Positions 36,635 to 45,868 are shown, numbered from the stretch's first letter. The stretch is 64,000 bases of DNA from CAVZMI01 sp050011775 (GCA_050011775.1 JBEKIL010000002.1:124001-188000); one strand, 5' to 3'. Notes: generated from the sequence alone by a model not told the origin. Numbers and translations are program-made.

Positions 36635-37822
36635 TTGAAACAGCCCGATTATGTTTTTACCATTAGTGAACTGACCCGGCAAATTAAGTTATCGCTTGAG
36701 TCCGCCTTCTCCCGGGTAACGGCGATGGGAGAAATTTCGAACTTGAACAGGCACTCCTCGGGACATATGTATTTTACCCTGAAGGATGAGGGAGCTGCCC
36801 TCAGCGCAGTTCTCTGGCGAGGCAGAGTTGGATCGCTCAGTTTTACTCCCGAAGACGGGATGAAAGTGGTTGTACGGGGTGACATTACCGTATATCCGCC
36901 GCGTGGAAATTATCAGATCGATATTCAGATGATGCAGCCGCTGGGAATCGGGGAACTCCAGCTCGCTTTCGAACGTCTAAAGCAGCGATTGATGGCTGAA
37001 GGATTGTTCGATGAGGCGCGGAAGAAACCAATTCCCCGTTATCCGTCACGAATCGGTATTGTGACGTCGCCGACCGGAGCGGCTCTTCAGGATATCATCA
37101 ACGTCGTCTCGCGCCGTTTTCCTGCCGTTGAGCTGGTCATTGCGCCGGTTCGAGTACAGGGTGCGGGAGCCGCCGAAGAAATTGCCAACGCCATCGTGAT
37201 GATGAACCAATTCCAAAACGTGGATGTTATGATTGTCGGTCGCGGTGGAGGATCGCTTGAAGATTTATGGCCGTTTAATGAAGAGATCGTCGCCCGTGCT
37301 ATCGTTGCATCGCAGATTCCGGTCGTTAGTGCGGTGGGGCATGAGGTTGATTTCAGCATCAGCGATTTTGTCGCTGATCTTCGTGCTCCGACTCCGTCTG
37401 CAGCGGCAGAGCTGGTAGTTCCGGATCGCCGAACAATTCTTGATACTCTACGAAATTATCGCTATACTATCGAAGATGGAGTCCGGAGTATCATCGGAAA
37501 TCTTCGCGAGAGAATCACACAGCTTGTCGGGAGTTATGCATTCAATCGACCCGTCGATGTGTTGAGACAATATACACAGCGTCATGATGAGCTCGAACGC
37601 AGACTCCATACAACATTTTTACATTCATATCGTCTGACACAGCAGCGGGTTCAAGCGCTGTATCAACGAATGGGAGCATTAAATCCAGATCTGGTTTTGA
37701 AACGCGGATACGCGCTGGTATACAAAAAAGATGCGATTGTCAAGAGCCGGCTGGAGCTTCGGCGTGACGATCCTCTGACGATTCAATTTCATGATGGGAA
37801 AGTACGATCACGGGTTGAATAA
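36635..37822 (+). CDS. xseA: Exodeoxyribonuclease VII large subunit
   Basis: XseA, the catalytic subunit of ExoVII. An OB-fold (VTAMGEISNLNRHSSGHMYF, LWRGRVGSLSFTPEDGMKV) is followed by the nuclease domain (RIGIVTSPTGAALQDIINVV, DVMIVGRGGGSLEDLWPFN, SAVGHEVDFSISDFVAD, RAPTPSAAAELVVPD). 395 residues is normal. The start is TTG 36635 with GTGGAG at 36624-36629. xseB follows after one base. Confidence 0.95.
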   Translation: MKQPDYVFTISELTRQIKLSLESAFSRVTAMGEISNLNRHSSGHMYFTLKDEGAALSAVLWRGRVGSLSFTPEDGMKVVVRGDITVYPPRGNYQIDIQMMQPLGIGELQLAFERLKQRLMAEGLFDEARKKPIPRYPSRIGIVTSPTGAALQDIINVVSRRFPAVELVIAPVRVQGAGAAEEIANAIVMMNQFQNVDVMIVGRGGGSLEDLWPFNEEIVARAIVASQIPVVSAVGHEVDFSISDFVADLRAPTPSAAAELVVPDRRTILDTLRNYRYTIEDGVRSIIGNLRERITQLVGSYAFNRPVDVLRQYTQRHDELERRLHTTFLHSYRLTQQRVQALYQRMGALNPDLVLKRGYALVYKKDAIVKSRLELRRDDPLTIQFHDGKVRSRVE

Positions 37823-37823
37823 A

Positions 37824-38078
37824 ATGACAGCAAAAAAAAGACTCCCAATAGAAAATTCCGCAGCCTCCGGGCGGACCCTCGAACAGGATTTGCAGCGTCT
37901 TGAACAGATTGTTGATGCGCTCGAGCAAGGGGAAATCCCGCTGGAACAGGCGATGAAAATGTATGAGGAAGGAATTGCGCTTTCAAAGGCGTGCATGGAA
38001 AAGCTCCAAGAAGCTGAGTTGAAAATCAGAACACTCAGCAAGGATATCAACGGTAAGCTGCAATTATCGGATGACTGA
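37824..38078 (+). CDS. xseB: Exodeoxyribonuclease VII small subunit
   Basis: XseB, a short coiled protein that oligomerises on XseA: LEQDLQRLEQIVDALEQGEI, then LEQAMKMYEEGIALSKACM, the family pattern. Using ATG 37824, one base past the xseA stop, gives 84 residues, the usual size. An upstream ATG at 37791 would place the start inside xseA and add 11 unconserved residues. Confidence 0.93.
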   Translation: MTAKKRLPIENSAASGRTLEQDLQRLEQIVDALEQGEIPLEQAMKMYEEGIALSKACMEKLQEAELKIRTLSKDINGKLQLSDD

Positions 38079-38182
38079 CGCCGCCGGCCTTTATTGATTC
38101 TATAAGGCGGATCGATGACTTTGATTAAGAAGAAACAATTGCGCAGACCGCTGCCTGCTCGATACCTTCCGAAGGAGAAGAA

Positions 38183-40093
38183 ATGCCAGAAACCGTATAC
38201 CGGTTATTATCGCATATAAATTCACCGGCAGATATTAAATCTCTCAGTCAGGCCGACCTTCGCGCTCTCGCTTCAGAAATCCGGGAATTTATCATCGATA
38301 CGATTTCCAAAGTAGGAGGACATCTGGGAGCAGGACTGGGTACGGTCGAGCTTGCCGTTGCCCTTCATTATGTTTTCAATACTCCACACGATAAGCTGGT
38401 GTGGGATGTCGGCCATCAAGCATATCCGCATAAGATTCTCACCGGACGCCGCGATGTATTTCATACTATACGACAGTTGAACGGAATCAGTGGATTCCTG
38501 AGGCGTTCGGAGAGTGAATATGATACGTTCGGCGCTGGACATGCATCGACCTCAATTTCTGCTGCACTTGGTATTGCAGCGGCAAGGGATTTTGCCGGCG
38601 AAAATTATAAGGTCGTTGCTATTATCGGCGACGGAGCAATGACAGGCGGTATGGCGTATGAAGGGATGAATAACGCCGGATTGTTGAGGAAAGATATTAT
38701 TGTCGTCCTGAACGACAACAACATGTCGATCGGCCCCAACGCCTGGGCATTTTCGAATTACTTCACGAGTCTCGCCGCAACCGAAGCATACAACCGCTTG
38801 AAGGCAAATGTCTGGGAACTCACCGGTAAATTGGATCAATTCGGTGACCGCATCCGGAAAATTGCCGGACGAATTGAGGGCGGCCTTAAAGCCATAATCA
38901 CGCCGGGCATACTCTTCGAGGCGCTCGGTTTCCGATACTTTGGGCCGATCAACGGTAATAACATGACTCAACTCGTTCAGATTTTCAAGGAAGTGAAGGA
39001 TTTAAAAGGACCGATTCTCGTCCACTGTATTACGCAAAAAGGAAAAGGATATAAACCGGCCGAGGATGATATTCAACGGCTTCATGGTGTGACTCCGTTT
39101 GATAAGGCGACTGGAGTGTCTCGGAAATCCATCGAAGGCGGGAGCGGACCGCCGACTTATACGACCGTATTTGGTGAAGCTGTTGTCGAGCTTGTCAGGC
39201 AGAATCCGAAAATCGTTGGCATCACTGCAGCGATGCCCGATGGGACAGGACTTGATATCCTGCAGGCGGAGGTTCCGGATCACTTTTTCGATGTCGGGAT
39301 CGCCGAACAGCACGCCGTCACTTTCGCTGCAGGTCTGGCGACTGAAGGCTACATTCCTATTACGGCGATTTACTCGACATTTCTCCAACGTGCATTCGAT
39401 CAGATTATTCATGATGTTGCACTGCAGCGTCTCCATGTCATATTCGCTCTCGATCGCGGAGGCCTGGTCGGCGCCGACGGCCCAACACACCATGGAACGT
39501 TCGATCTCACCTATCTGCGACTCATCCCCGGTATCGTCATCATGGCGCCGAAAGATGAGAATGAATTACGGGATATGCTTTATACCGCAACAATATACGG
39601 TGATGGGCCGGTTGCGATTCGTTATCCACGTGGAGCCGGACTGGGGATTCCATTGAAGGAGGGATTCGACGAGCTTGAAATCGGGAAAGCCGAGGTTCTG
39701 CGAAACGGAACCACAATTGCGCTGCTCGCGATCGGAAACATGGTTCAGAACGCGATGAAGGCAGCCGAGATTGCTGCTGCTGAAGGGATCGAGGCCGAAG
39801 TAATTAATATGCGGTTTGTGAAACCAATGGATGAAAGGCTCCTCGATTCAATCTCGTCCACGTTCGGCTATGTAATGACGATCGAAGAAAATACCGTTTG
39901 CGGAGGTTTTGGTGCGGGAGTGCTGGAGTATTTTGCTCAGAAGGGATACACCGGAACGCACGTCCATGTTCATGGAATTCCCGATGAATTCATTCAACAC
40001 GGGACTCCCGCCGAGCTTCGTACGGAAATCCGACTTGATCCCCGCGGGATCGTGTCGGTGATTCGCGAGTTTCTCGGAAATAAAAATAACTAA
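38183..40093 (+). CDS. dxs: 1-deoxy-D-xylulose-5-phosphate synthase
   Basis: Thiamine-diphosphate enzyme that starts the MEP isoprenoid pathway from pyruvate and glyceraldehyde-3-phosphate. Visible are GGHLGAGLGTVELAVALHYVF, WDVGHQAYPHKILTGR, the ThDP motif IGDGAMTGGMAYEGMNN...NDNNMSI, the pyrimidine-domain DVGIAEQHAVTFAAGLA with catalytic Glu, DRGGLVGADGPTHHG, and the C-terminal transketolase domain. 636 residues is normal. GAAGGAGAAG precedes the ATG. Confidence 0.96.
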   Translation: MPETVYRLLSHINSPADIKSLSQADLRALASEIREFIIDTISKVGGHLGAGLGTVELAVALHYVFNTPHDKLVWDVGHQAYPHKILTGRRDVFHTIRQLNGISGFLRRSESEYDTFGAGHASTSISAALGIAAARDFAGENYKVVAIIGDGAMTGGMAYEGMNNAGLLRKDIIVVLNDNNMSIGPNAWAFSNYFTSLAATEAYNRLKANVWELTGKLDQFGDRIRKIAGRIEGGLKAIITPGILFEALGFRYFGPINGNNMTQLVQIFKEVKDLKGPILVHCITQKGKGYKPAEDDIQRLHGVTPFDKATGVSRKSIEGGSGPPTYTTVFGEAVVELVRQNPKIVGITAAMPDGTGLDILQAEVPDHFFDVGIAEQHAVTFAAGLATEGYIPITAIYSTFLQRAFDQIIHDVALQRLHVIFALDRGGLVGADGPTHHGTFDLTYLRLIPGIVIMAPKDENELRDMLYTATIYGDGPVAIRYPRGAGLGIPLKEGFDELEIGKAEVLRNGTTIALLAIGNMVQNAMKAAEIAAAEGIEAEVINMRFVKPMDERLLDSISSTFGYVMTIEENTVCGGFGAGVLEYFAQKGYTGTHVHVHGIPDEFIQHGTPAELRTEIRLDPRGIVSVIREFLGNKNN

Positions 40094-40130
40094 ACATCAG
40101 ACAACTTGTTCTGAAAGGATGTATTCTCAT

Positions 40131-41135
40131 ATGGACCAGGTTCGTGTAGCGGTGGTCGGTACCGGAAGTATCGCACAAATCATTCATCTCCCCATTCTTA
40201 CACGATTGAACGAAGCGCACCTTGTCGCAATTTGCGATATCGATAAAGCAAAAGCGCAGCACGTCGCAGATCGGTTCGGCATCAAGCGATATTACACATC
40301 CGTGGAAGAAATGATAAAGCTCGAAGATCTTCAGGGAGCGATTATTGCAACTCCGACGCATGTTCATAAATCTACAGCTCTGCCGCTTCTTGAATCCGGT
40401 GTTGATATTCTTGTTGAGAAACCGCTCGCACACATATTAAGAGATGCGGAAGCCATTGTCGAAGCCGCAAGTCGCCTGAAACGGAAGCTCATGGTCGGGA
40501 TGAATAACCGGTTCCGCCCCGATGCGATGATCCTCAAGAGTTTTGTCGAAGGGGGTGAACTCGGAAAGATTTTCTACACGAAAGCCGGGTGGTTGAAGCG
40601 ATCGGCCGGTGTAAGTGCATGGTTCAAAAAAAAGGAGAAAGCCGGAGGTGGCGTTTTTCTCGATCTCGGCATTGTAATGCTCGATCTTGCCCTCTGGATG
40701 ATGGGATATCCCGACCCGCTCAAGGTTTCAGCGACAATGTATAAACATACCTCGAAAGACGTCGAAGACTCTGCACTTGCATTCCTGCGAATGAAGAATG
40801 GGTCGACGCTCAGCATTGAAGTTAGCTGGATGTTTCCGACGGGCGAAGACTTTTTCTATTGTGATTCCTACGGGACAAACGGAAGTGCTATGATTAACCC
40901 GTTCCGTATCCTGAAAACCATGCATGAGAATCTTGTTAATGTAACGCCTCAGAAAATCGAAACGCCGCAGAATATGTTCCGCCGTTCGTATGAAAATGAA
41001 GTGAAGCATTTCCTCGGGGCAATCCGGGGATTGCGCCCTGTCGTCTCAACCGGTGAAGAGGCGGTCCATCGTATGAAGATTGTCGATGCAATATATAAGT
41101 CTGCCGCACGAGGAAAAGAAATTACATTGAAATAA
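40131..41135 (+). CDS. Gfo/Idh/MocA family oxidoreductase
   Basis: An NAD(P)-dependent sugar-type dehydrogenase. The Rossmann motif VAVVGTGSIAQIIHLP, GAIIATPTHVHKSTA, the EKP motif VDILVEKPLA and the C-terminal alpha/beta domain (GGVFLDLGIVMLDLALWMMG) are clear. Substrate cannot be told. ATG 40131 is preferred over ATG 40119 because the AAAGGA ribosome-binding site (40114-40119) overlaps the latter. It leads a tight string with the next four genes. Confidence 0.9.
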   Translation: MDQVRVAVVGTGSIAQIIHLPILTRLNEAHLVAICDIDKAKAQHVADRFGIKRYYTSVEEMIKLEDLQGAIIATPTHVHKSTALPLLESGVDILVEKPLAHILRDAEAIVEAASRLKRKLMVGMNNRFRPDAMILKSFVEGGELGKIFYTKAGWLKRSAGVSAWFKKKEKAGGGVFLDLGIVMLDLALWMMGYPDPLKVSATMYKHTSKDVEDSALAFLRMKNGSTLSIEVSWMFPTGEDFFYCDSYGTNGSAMINPFRILKTMHENLVNVTPQKIETPQNMFRRSYENEVKHFLGAIRGLRPVVSTGEEAVHRMKIVDAIYKSAARGKEITLK

Positions 41136-41139
41136 TATC

Positions 41140-42321
41140 ATGCCCGAACGCCGGTCCCGACTTCCACAGACTATACTCGCACTCGGCTGGGTAAGTCTGC
41201 TCAACGATAGCGCGAGCGAGATGATTTACCCGCTTCTTCCGGTCTTTCTTACATCGGTCCTCGGTGCATCTCCGACTTTCATCGGAGTGATTGAAGGAAT
41301 TGCAGAAGCGACGGCAAGTATATTGAAACTGGTTACCGGTTCCCTTTCGGATAAAATCAAGCGGCGAAAAGTATTTGTAGCCTTTGGCTATATTCTTGCA
41401 ACTTTTACACGTCCACTGATCGGATTCGCCACGTCGGGATTTCATGTACTGGTAGCTCGATTTCTCGATAGAAGCGGCAAGGGAATTCGGACAGCCCCTC
41501 GTGATGCGCTGCTGGCCGAGGCGGCAAATCCGCAGGAGCTGGGACGGGCATACGGTTTTCATCGATCGATGGATCATCTCGGCGCGGTGATTGGTCCTGC
41601 AATTGCATTTCTTCTCATTGCATTTTTCAACAGTAATCTCAGGTTGATTTTTTGGCTTTCGGCAATCCCCGGAACGATCGGGATTCTGATACTGATTTTC
41701 ATGGTTCATGAACGGACGGCCGTATCCGTTCATTCCGGATTACGCCAGCCGCTGTTTCAATTTCGGGGCCTTCCGGGAAATTTCAAATGGCTCCTTGCTT
41801 CGGTTGCTTTATTCGCTCTTGGGAATTCGAGCGATGCTTTCCTTGTACTTCGTGCCTCGACACTCGGAGTGCCTCCTGAACAGCTGCCGCTTCTCTGGAT
41901 TCTCCTTCACGTTATAAAATCGGTGACATCGATGCCGGGGGGTATCCTTTCGGACAGAATCGGTCGACGGCCGACTATCATCGGGGGATGGATTGTGTAT
42001 GCGCTTATTTATTCCGGGTTTGCATTTGCTTCATCAATTCTTCATATTTGGGTGCTCTTTGCTCTATACGGAATATATTTCGGTCTGACCGAAGGAGTCG
42101 AAAAAGCTTTTGTCGCACAGATACTGCCGGCAGAACGTCGCGGCGCTGCATTTGGCATGTATCATTTCATTCTGGGTGTTATGGCGTTTCCAGCAAGTAT
42201 TGTTTTTGGATATCTCTGGACGACGTTCGGCAATCATACTGCATTTCTTATCGGTTCGGCACTTGCATTTGCCGCAAGTTTTCTTTTGATTTTCACGGTT
42301 CATGAGAAGAGGGATCGATGA
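41140..42321 (+). CDS. Major facilitator superfamily transporter
   Basis: A 12-helix MFS protein of 393 residues. LNDSASEMIYPLLPVFL opens helix 1; the cytoplasmic loop 2-3 motif is TGSLSDKIKRRK, repeated in the second half as GGILSDRIGRRP; RFLDRSGKGIRTAPRDAL lies after helix 4. Proteins with this N-terminal pattern are often annotated as drug or sugar efflux pumps; the substrate is unknown. It overlaps the next gene by four bases. Confidence 0.9.
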   Translation: MPERRSRLPQTILALGWVSLLNDSASEMIYPLLPVFLTSVLGASPTFIGVIEGIAEATASILKLVTGSLSDKIKRRKVFVAFGYILATFTRPLIGFATSGFHVLVARFLDRSGKGIRTAPRDALLAEAANPQELGRAYGFHRSMDHLGAVIGPAIAFLLIAFFNSNLRLIFWLSAIPGTIGILILIFMVHERTAVSVHSGLRQPLFQFRGLPGNFKWLLASVALFALGNSSDAFLVLRASTLGVPPEQLPLLWILLHVIKSVTSMPGGILSDRIGRRPTIIGGWIVYALIYSGFAFASSILHIWVLFALYGIYFGLTEGVEKAFVAQILPAERRGAAFGMYHFILGVMAFPASIVFGYLWTTFGNHTAFLIGSALAFAASFLLIFTVHEKRDR

Positions 42322-43094
42322 AACCACCAAGGACTATCGCGCTGCTAACGGATTTTGGAATCCACGATCATTACGTCGGAGCAATGAAAGGAGTGATTGC
42401 GGGTATTGCACCTCAGACCCGTATCATCGATATCACTCATCAGGTGAAGCCTCACGCAATAAAGCAGGGTGGATATCTCCTCTGGGCGGCATTCCCGTAT
42501 CTGCCGCCAAAGACAATTTTCATCGGTGTCGTCGATCCCGGAGTGGGAAGCGGACGACAGATCCTATGCATCGAATTTGAAAATATCACTGTTCTAGTTC
42601 CGGATAACGGGCTGGCCGATTTTCTGATTCATGATTTTCCCGTGAAACGCGCATTCAATGTAAAAAATTCTCAGCTATTCCTTGAGACAACAAGTACAAC
42701 ATTCCACGGACGTGATATTTTTGCACCGGTGGCAGCGCACCTCTCCCGTGGAGTTAAAATAGATAAAGTCGGTTCCGAAATAACTTTGCCGGCTGTGGAG
42801 GATCCTTTCATCGAGCATCCGGGAAAATACCGCTGCAGCATACTCCATATCGATCGGTTCGGGAATATCATTACCAATGTGCGTGTAAGCGATCATAAGG
42901 TAAATAGTACGCTGGTGAAGAAAGGCCGCACGCTGATCAAGCGTCACTATCGTTCGTACAAAGAAATTCCCGACGGTGATGTCGGAATTCTGCAGGGGAG
43001 TTCGAAATTAATGGAAATTTCAGCTCGTCAAACGAATGCAGCGGCTATGCTCGATGTCCACGTCGGTAATACCCTCGAGGTGATTATTCCATGA
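42318..43094 (+). CDS. SAM hydrolase / SAM hydroxide adenosyltransferase (DUF62)
   Basis: Belongs to the family that splits S-adenosylmethionine using water or hydroxide, giving adenosine and methionine, related to fluorinase. Motifs: ALLTDFGIHDHYVGAMKGVI, THQVKPHAIKQGGYLL, GVVDPGVGS, VLVPDNGL, FHGRDIFAPVAAHL, IDRFGNIITNV. 258 residues. ATGA overlaps join it to the MFS gene before and ribD after, so it is part of a coupled operon. Confidence 0.92.
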   Translation: MKPPRTIALLTDFGIHDHYVGAMKGVIAGIAPQTRIIDITHQVKPHAIKQGGYLLWAAFPYLPPKTIFIGVVDPGVGSGRQILCIEFENITVLVPDNGLADFLIHDFPVKRAFNVKNSQLFLETTSTTFHGRDIFAPVAAHLSRGVKIDKVGSEITLPAVEDPFIEHPGKYRCSILHIDRFGNIITNVRVSDHKVNSTLVKKGRTLIKRHYRSYKEIPDGDVGILQGSSKLMEISARQTNAAAMLDVHVGNTLEVIIP

Positions 43095-44194
43095 AGGAAT
43101 TGGCGGATAAGCATTATATCCTGCGCTGCCTCGAACTTGCCCGCCGGGGTTCCGGCGCCGTAAGTCCGAATCCCATGGTCGGGTGTGTGATTGTGAAAAA
43201 CGGGGATGTGATCGGGGAAGGGTATCATCAACGATATGGCGGACTCCATGCCGAGCGAAATGCACTACGACGTGCAAAGACATCCGTCCGAGGCGCGACA
43301 CTCTATGTCAACCTTGAGCCATGTTTGCACTACGGAAAGACTCCACCCTGTGTTGATGCAATTATCGAAAGCGGGATACGGCGGGTGGTTGTAGGGACGC
43401 TCGATCCGAATCCGCTTGTAGCCGGGCGCGGTGTGAAAATTCTTCGTGAATCAGGAATAGATGTTAAGGTGGGTGTGAAGGAAGATGAGTGTAAAAAGCT
43501 CAATAAAACTTTTTTCAAGTATATTCGCACAGGCCGGCCGTACATTCTTGTGAAAATTGCTCAGACTCTTGACGGTTATATAGCCTCGAAGAATCATCCC
43601 GGCTGGATCACCTCGCCTGCTTCGAGAGAACTTGTGCATCGATGGCGGAGTGAATATGATGCGGTCCTTATCGGTGCCGGGACAGTGAATGCCGATAATC
43701 CCTCGCTCACAGTACAGCGCGTGCAGGGACGGCAACCCCTTCGAATTATTGTCGATGGAAAGCTCTCGAGTAATCCTGATGCCCGCATCTTCAATGATCG
43801 ATATGCTGAAAAAACATATTTGGTGGCGGAAGAAACCTATCTCCGGAACAGTTCCAAAAAACGTAGGGCATTCGAGAAAAAAAGTGTTGTACTTGTCTCT
43901 ATCCGGAATAAACGAAAAGGAGTATTGTCTTTTGGAGAAATTTTCCGGGCGTTGGGTCTGATTGGAATAACATCGGTCATGGTCGAAGGGGGAGGCGAAG
44001 TATTCCGACAGATCACAAGGCAGAATCTGGCGGACGAACTTGCCATTTTCGTCGCTCCGGTGATGTTTCATCAAGGGATTCCGGCTTTTGGATCTCGAAA
44101 GAAAAACGAATCCTATATACCGTTACGGCTTGCGTCTCCGGTGATCACTCCGGTCGGCCGCGATATTCTTCTTCAGGGAAAAGGGATAGAATAA
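43091..44194 (+). CDS. ribD: Bifunctional riboflavin deaminase/reductase RibD
   Basis: The N-terminal deaminase domain has HAERNAL and EPCLHYGKTPPC (zinc ligands and catalytic Glu); the C-terminal reductase domain has ILVKIAQTLDGYIAS, RSEYDAVLIGAGTVNADNPSL and VEGGGEVFRQ. Together they do the second and third steps of riboflavin synthesis from GTP. 367 residues, normal. It starts on a four-base overlap with the SAM-hydrolase gene and its stop overlaps ribE by one base (TAATG). No FMN riboswitch is seen upstream. Confidence 0.95.
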   Translation: MKELADKHYILRCLELARRGSGAVSPNPMVGCVIVKNGDVIGEGYHQRYGGLHAERNALRRAKTSVRGATLYVNLEPCLHYGKTPPCVDAIIESGIRRVVVGTLDPNPLVAGRGVKILRESGIDVKVGVKEDECKKLNKTFFKYIRTGRPYILVKIAQTLDGYIASKNHPGWITSPASRELVHRWRSEYDAVLIGAGTVNADNPSLTVQRVQGRQPLRIIVDGKLSSNPDARIFNDRYAEKTYLVAEETYLRNSSKKRRAFEKKSVVLVSIRNKRKGVLSFGEIFRALGLIGITSVMVEGGGEVFRQITRQNLADELAIFVAPVMFHQGIPAFGSRKKNESYIPLRLASPVITPVGRDILLQGKGIE

Positions 44195-44784
44195 TGTTTA
44201 CAGGTATTGTCGAGGAAATTGGATTGATTCAAAGTGCCCGGAATTCAGGGAAAGGGAAAGTCCTTGTCGTACGGGCGGCAAGAAAATTCTTGAGCGATGT
44301 TCGTATCGACGACAGCATCAGTGTGAGCGGGACGTGTCTGACCGTCATTCGGAAAACGTCTACGACGTTTGTGGTAGAGGCGGTCGAAGAAACTTTAAAG
44401 AAGACCACGACAGGTTCACTGCGTGTCGGCAGTAAAGTAAATCTGGAAAAAGCAATAAAACTGTCCGATCGGCTGGGCGGGCATCTTGTTTTAGGGCACG
44501 TCGATACGGTCGGTACCATTATTAATATTACACCCCAGACATTAAGTTGGATGTTTGAGGTAGAATTTCCTCTCGAGTACATGAAATATGTAATTCCTGT
44601 AGGATCGATAGCATTCGATGGAATAAGCCTCACTGTTGCCGAGCGCCGGGCCTCGTCTGTTGTCGTGGCAATCATCCCTCATACAATGGAAAAGACCATA
44701 TTTGGGATTAAAAAGAAAGGCGATCATGTCAATATAGAATTCGATCTTATTGGCAAATATATCGAGCAATTTCTTCGAAAATAA
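44194..44784 (+). CDS. ribE: Riboflavin synthase, alpha subunit
   Basis: Converts two 6,7-dimethyl-8-ribityllumazines into riboflavin. The tandem lumazine-binding domains both show the motif: MFTGIVEEIG with SVSGTCLTV, and GHVDTVGTI with AFDGISLTVAE. 196 residues matches RibE/RibC. ribA/B and ribH are not in the window. Confidence 0.95.
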   Translation: MFTGIVEEIGLIQSARNSGKGKVLVVRAARKFLSDVRIDDSISVSGTCLTVIRKTSTTFVVEAVEETLKKTTTGSLRVGSKVNLEKAIKLSDRLGGHLVLGHVDTVGTIINITPQTLSWMFEVEFPLEYMKYVIPVGSIAFDGISLTVAERRASSVVVAIIPHTMEKTIFGIKKKGDHVNIEFDLIGKYIEQFLRK

Positions 44785-45320
44785 TGAACCGGATCAACTC
44801 TGTGACCTTTGTGAAACCTCTGCCGCCTTTGTGTTTTTCTTTTTGAAAAGATAATTCCAAGAGGTATTGTATATCTTTAATCATAGAAAATTCTTCAGAC
44901 TTGTCTAAAATAAATCGCAGAAAGAGCTAGAGTATTTTGTCCCTTTCTTTCTGGAAAGAAAGGGACAGAAAGAAAGCCTAACAAAATCGCAACCCGCGTG
45001 AGATGGCCTCCAGCACGCACTGTTGAGATGGCACTCTCGAGTCCGTCGATCTCGGCCTTTAATTTAAGGGATATTCAATCTATAGCTTTTATAAGCCTCG
45101 ATCGAAACGCACGAAATTGCGCCAACACACGGCCTCCCTTCTTCCCGCTACACGCCAGCGATTTTGTCGTCAAGAAATTATTTATTATGGAAATAACCAT
45201 GTTTTCTATGGCTCCAATTAATAAATCGAAATACTTATAACCTAAATATTATATTTGAAGGGATTATCAGTTTATGATAATCTATTTTGGACAGCACTGA
45301 AAATTCTTATTAAATTTATC
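44785..45320. other. Gene-free region with decayed repeats
   Basis: About 530 bases without a credible gene. It starts with a ctctgtgacctttgtgaaac stretch like the common 'CTCTGTG/CTCCGTG' intergenic repeats (compare 52391-52508). It then holds a 28-base palindrome at 44939-44966 and an odd GC-richer block at about 44985-45180 unlike the AT-rich flanks. An 80-codon open frame at 44998-45240 has no ribosome-binding site and no protein-like pattern. The block may be the end of a decayed mobile or repeated unit. Confidence 0.4.
44939..44966. repeat. 28-base perfect-arm palindrome
   Basis: GTCCCTTTCTTT (44939-44950) pairs with all 12 bases of 44955-44966 across a four-base centre (ctgg). A partial repeat (agaaagaaag) follows. 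It could be a terminator-like hairpin or the tip of a repeated element. Confidence 0.7.
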
Positions 45321-45349
45321 TTGATTGTCCGTCAGGAAATAGCTATATT
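45321..45349 (+). promoter_or_regulatory. Promoter-like site for secG
   Basis: TTGATT (45321-45326), 17-base spacer, TATATT (45344-45349); start of transcription near 45356, about 35 bases before the secG ATG. Confidence 0.55.
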
Positions 45350-45390
45350 TATCATTCATAATAGTCTGATTTCAATTATAAGGAACATTT

Positions 45391-45738
45391 ATGTACGGTT
45401 TTCTGCTATCAGTTGAGCTCATTGTGAGCATTTTATTGACCATTATTATACTCATGCAATCAAGCAAGGGAGGCGGACTGGCAGGCACATTTGGTGGGGG
45501 AAACATGGGTGCCGTGTTTGGAGTCCGGCGGACCGCAGATTTTTTAAGTAAGATGACAACAGGTCTTGCCGTGGTTTTTATTCTCCTCTGTCTTGTCATT
45601 AACAGGTTTTTTCTCCCGACGTCATCGTCAAAAACTACTGACAGTGTGATACAGCGTGGAGCACCGCAAGCGGTACCGCCACCGCAGCTACCATCGCAGA
45701 CTCAACCGAACATTCCTACGCCGACACCGAATCAATAA
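45391..45738 (+). CDS. secG: Preprotein translocase subunit SecG
   Basis: Two membrane helices (FLLSVELIVSILLTIIILM; KMTTGLAVVFILLCLVI) flank the family motif QSSKGGGLAGTFGGGNMGAVFG. A proline/glutamine-rich tail follows, common in FCB SecG. It forms SecYEG for export across the inner membrane. AAGGA lies before the ATG, and a promoter-like site about 45 bases upstream. Confidence 0.93.
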   Translation: MYGFLLSVELIVSILLTIIILMQSSKGGGLAGTFGGGNMGAVFGVRRTADFLSKMTTGLAVVFILLCLVINRFFLPTSSSKTTDSVIQRGAPQAVPPPQLPSQTQPNIPTPTPNQ

Positions 45739-45761
45739 ACGGAACGCAGAATTAGAGTTTC

Positions 45762-45790
45762 TTGCATCGAGCGCAGATTTTTGGTATATT
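45762..45790 (+). promoter_or_regulatory. Promoter-like site for tRNA-Lys
   Basis: TTGCAT (45762-45767), 17-base spacer, TATATT (45785-45790). The predicted transcription start coincides with the first base of the tRNA (45796), so the precursor may have no 5' leader. The spacer also holds CGAGCGCAGA (45768-45777), a perfect inverted match to 45793-45802, the 5' acceptor strand. Confidence 0.5.
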
Positions 45791-45795
45791 TATCT

Positions 45796-45868
45796 GCGCT
45801 CGTGGCTCAGTTGGTAGAGCAACTGACTCTTAATCAGTGGGTCGGGGGTTCGAGTCCCCCCGAGCGCA
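45796..45868 (+). tRNA. tRNA-Lys (anticodon CTT)
   Basis: A complete cloverleaf can be drawn: acceptor GCGCTCG/CGAGCGC, D arm GCTC..GAGC, anticodon stem ACTGA/TCAGT with loop CTCTTAA (anticodon CTT), variable GGGTC, T arm GGGGG-TTCGAGT-CCCCC, discriminator A. The genomic sequence after the discriminator is CA-GG, so CCA is not encoded here. Two more copies of the 3' end follow downstream. Confidence 0.95.

Noticed and set aside
42000..43091. FMN riboswitch before ribD
   Set aside because: ribD starts by overlap inside an operon and no RFN-like conserved sequence was seen upstream of it or of the operon.
44998..45240. 80-codon open frame between ribE and secG
   Set aside because: No ribosome-binding site, no protein-like pattern, and it crosses a change in base composition.
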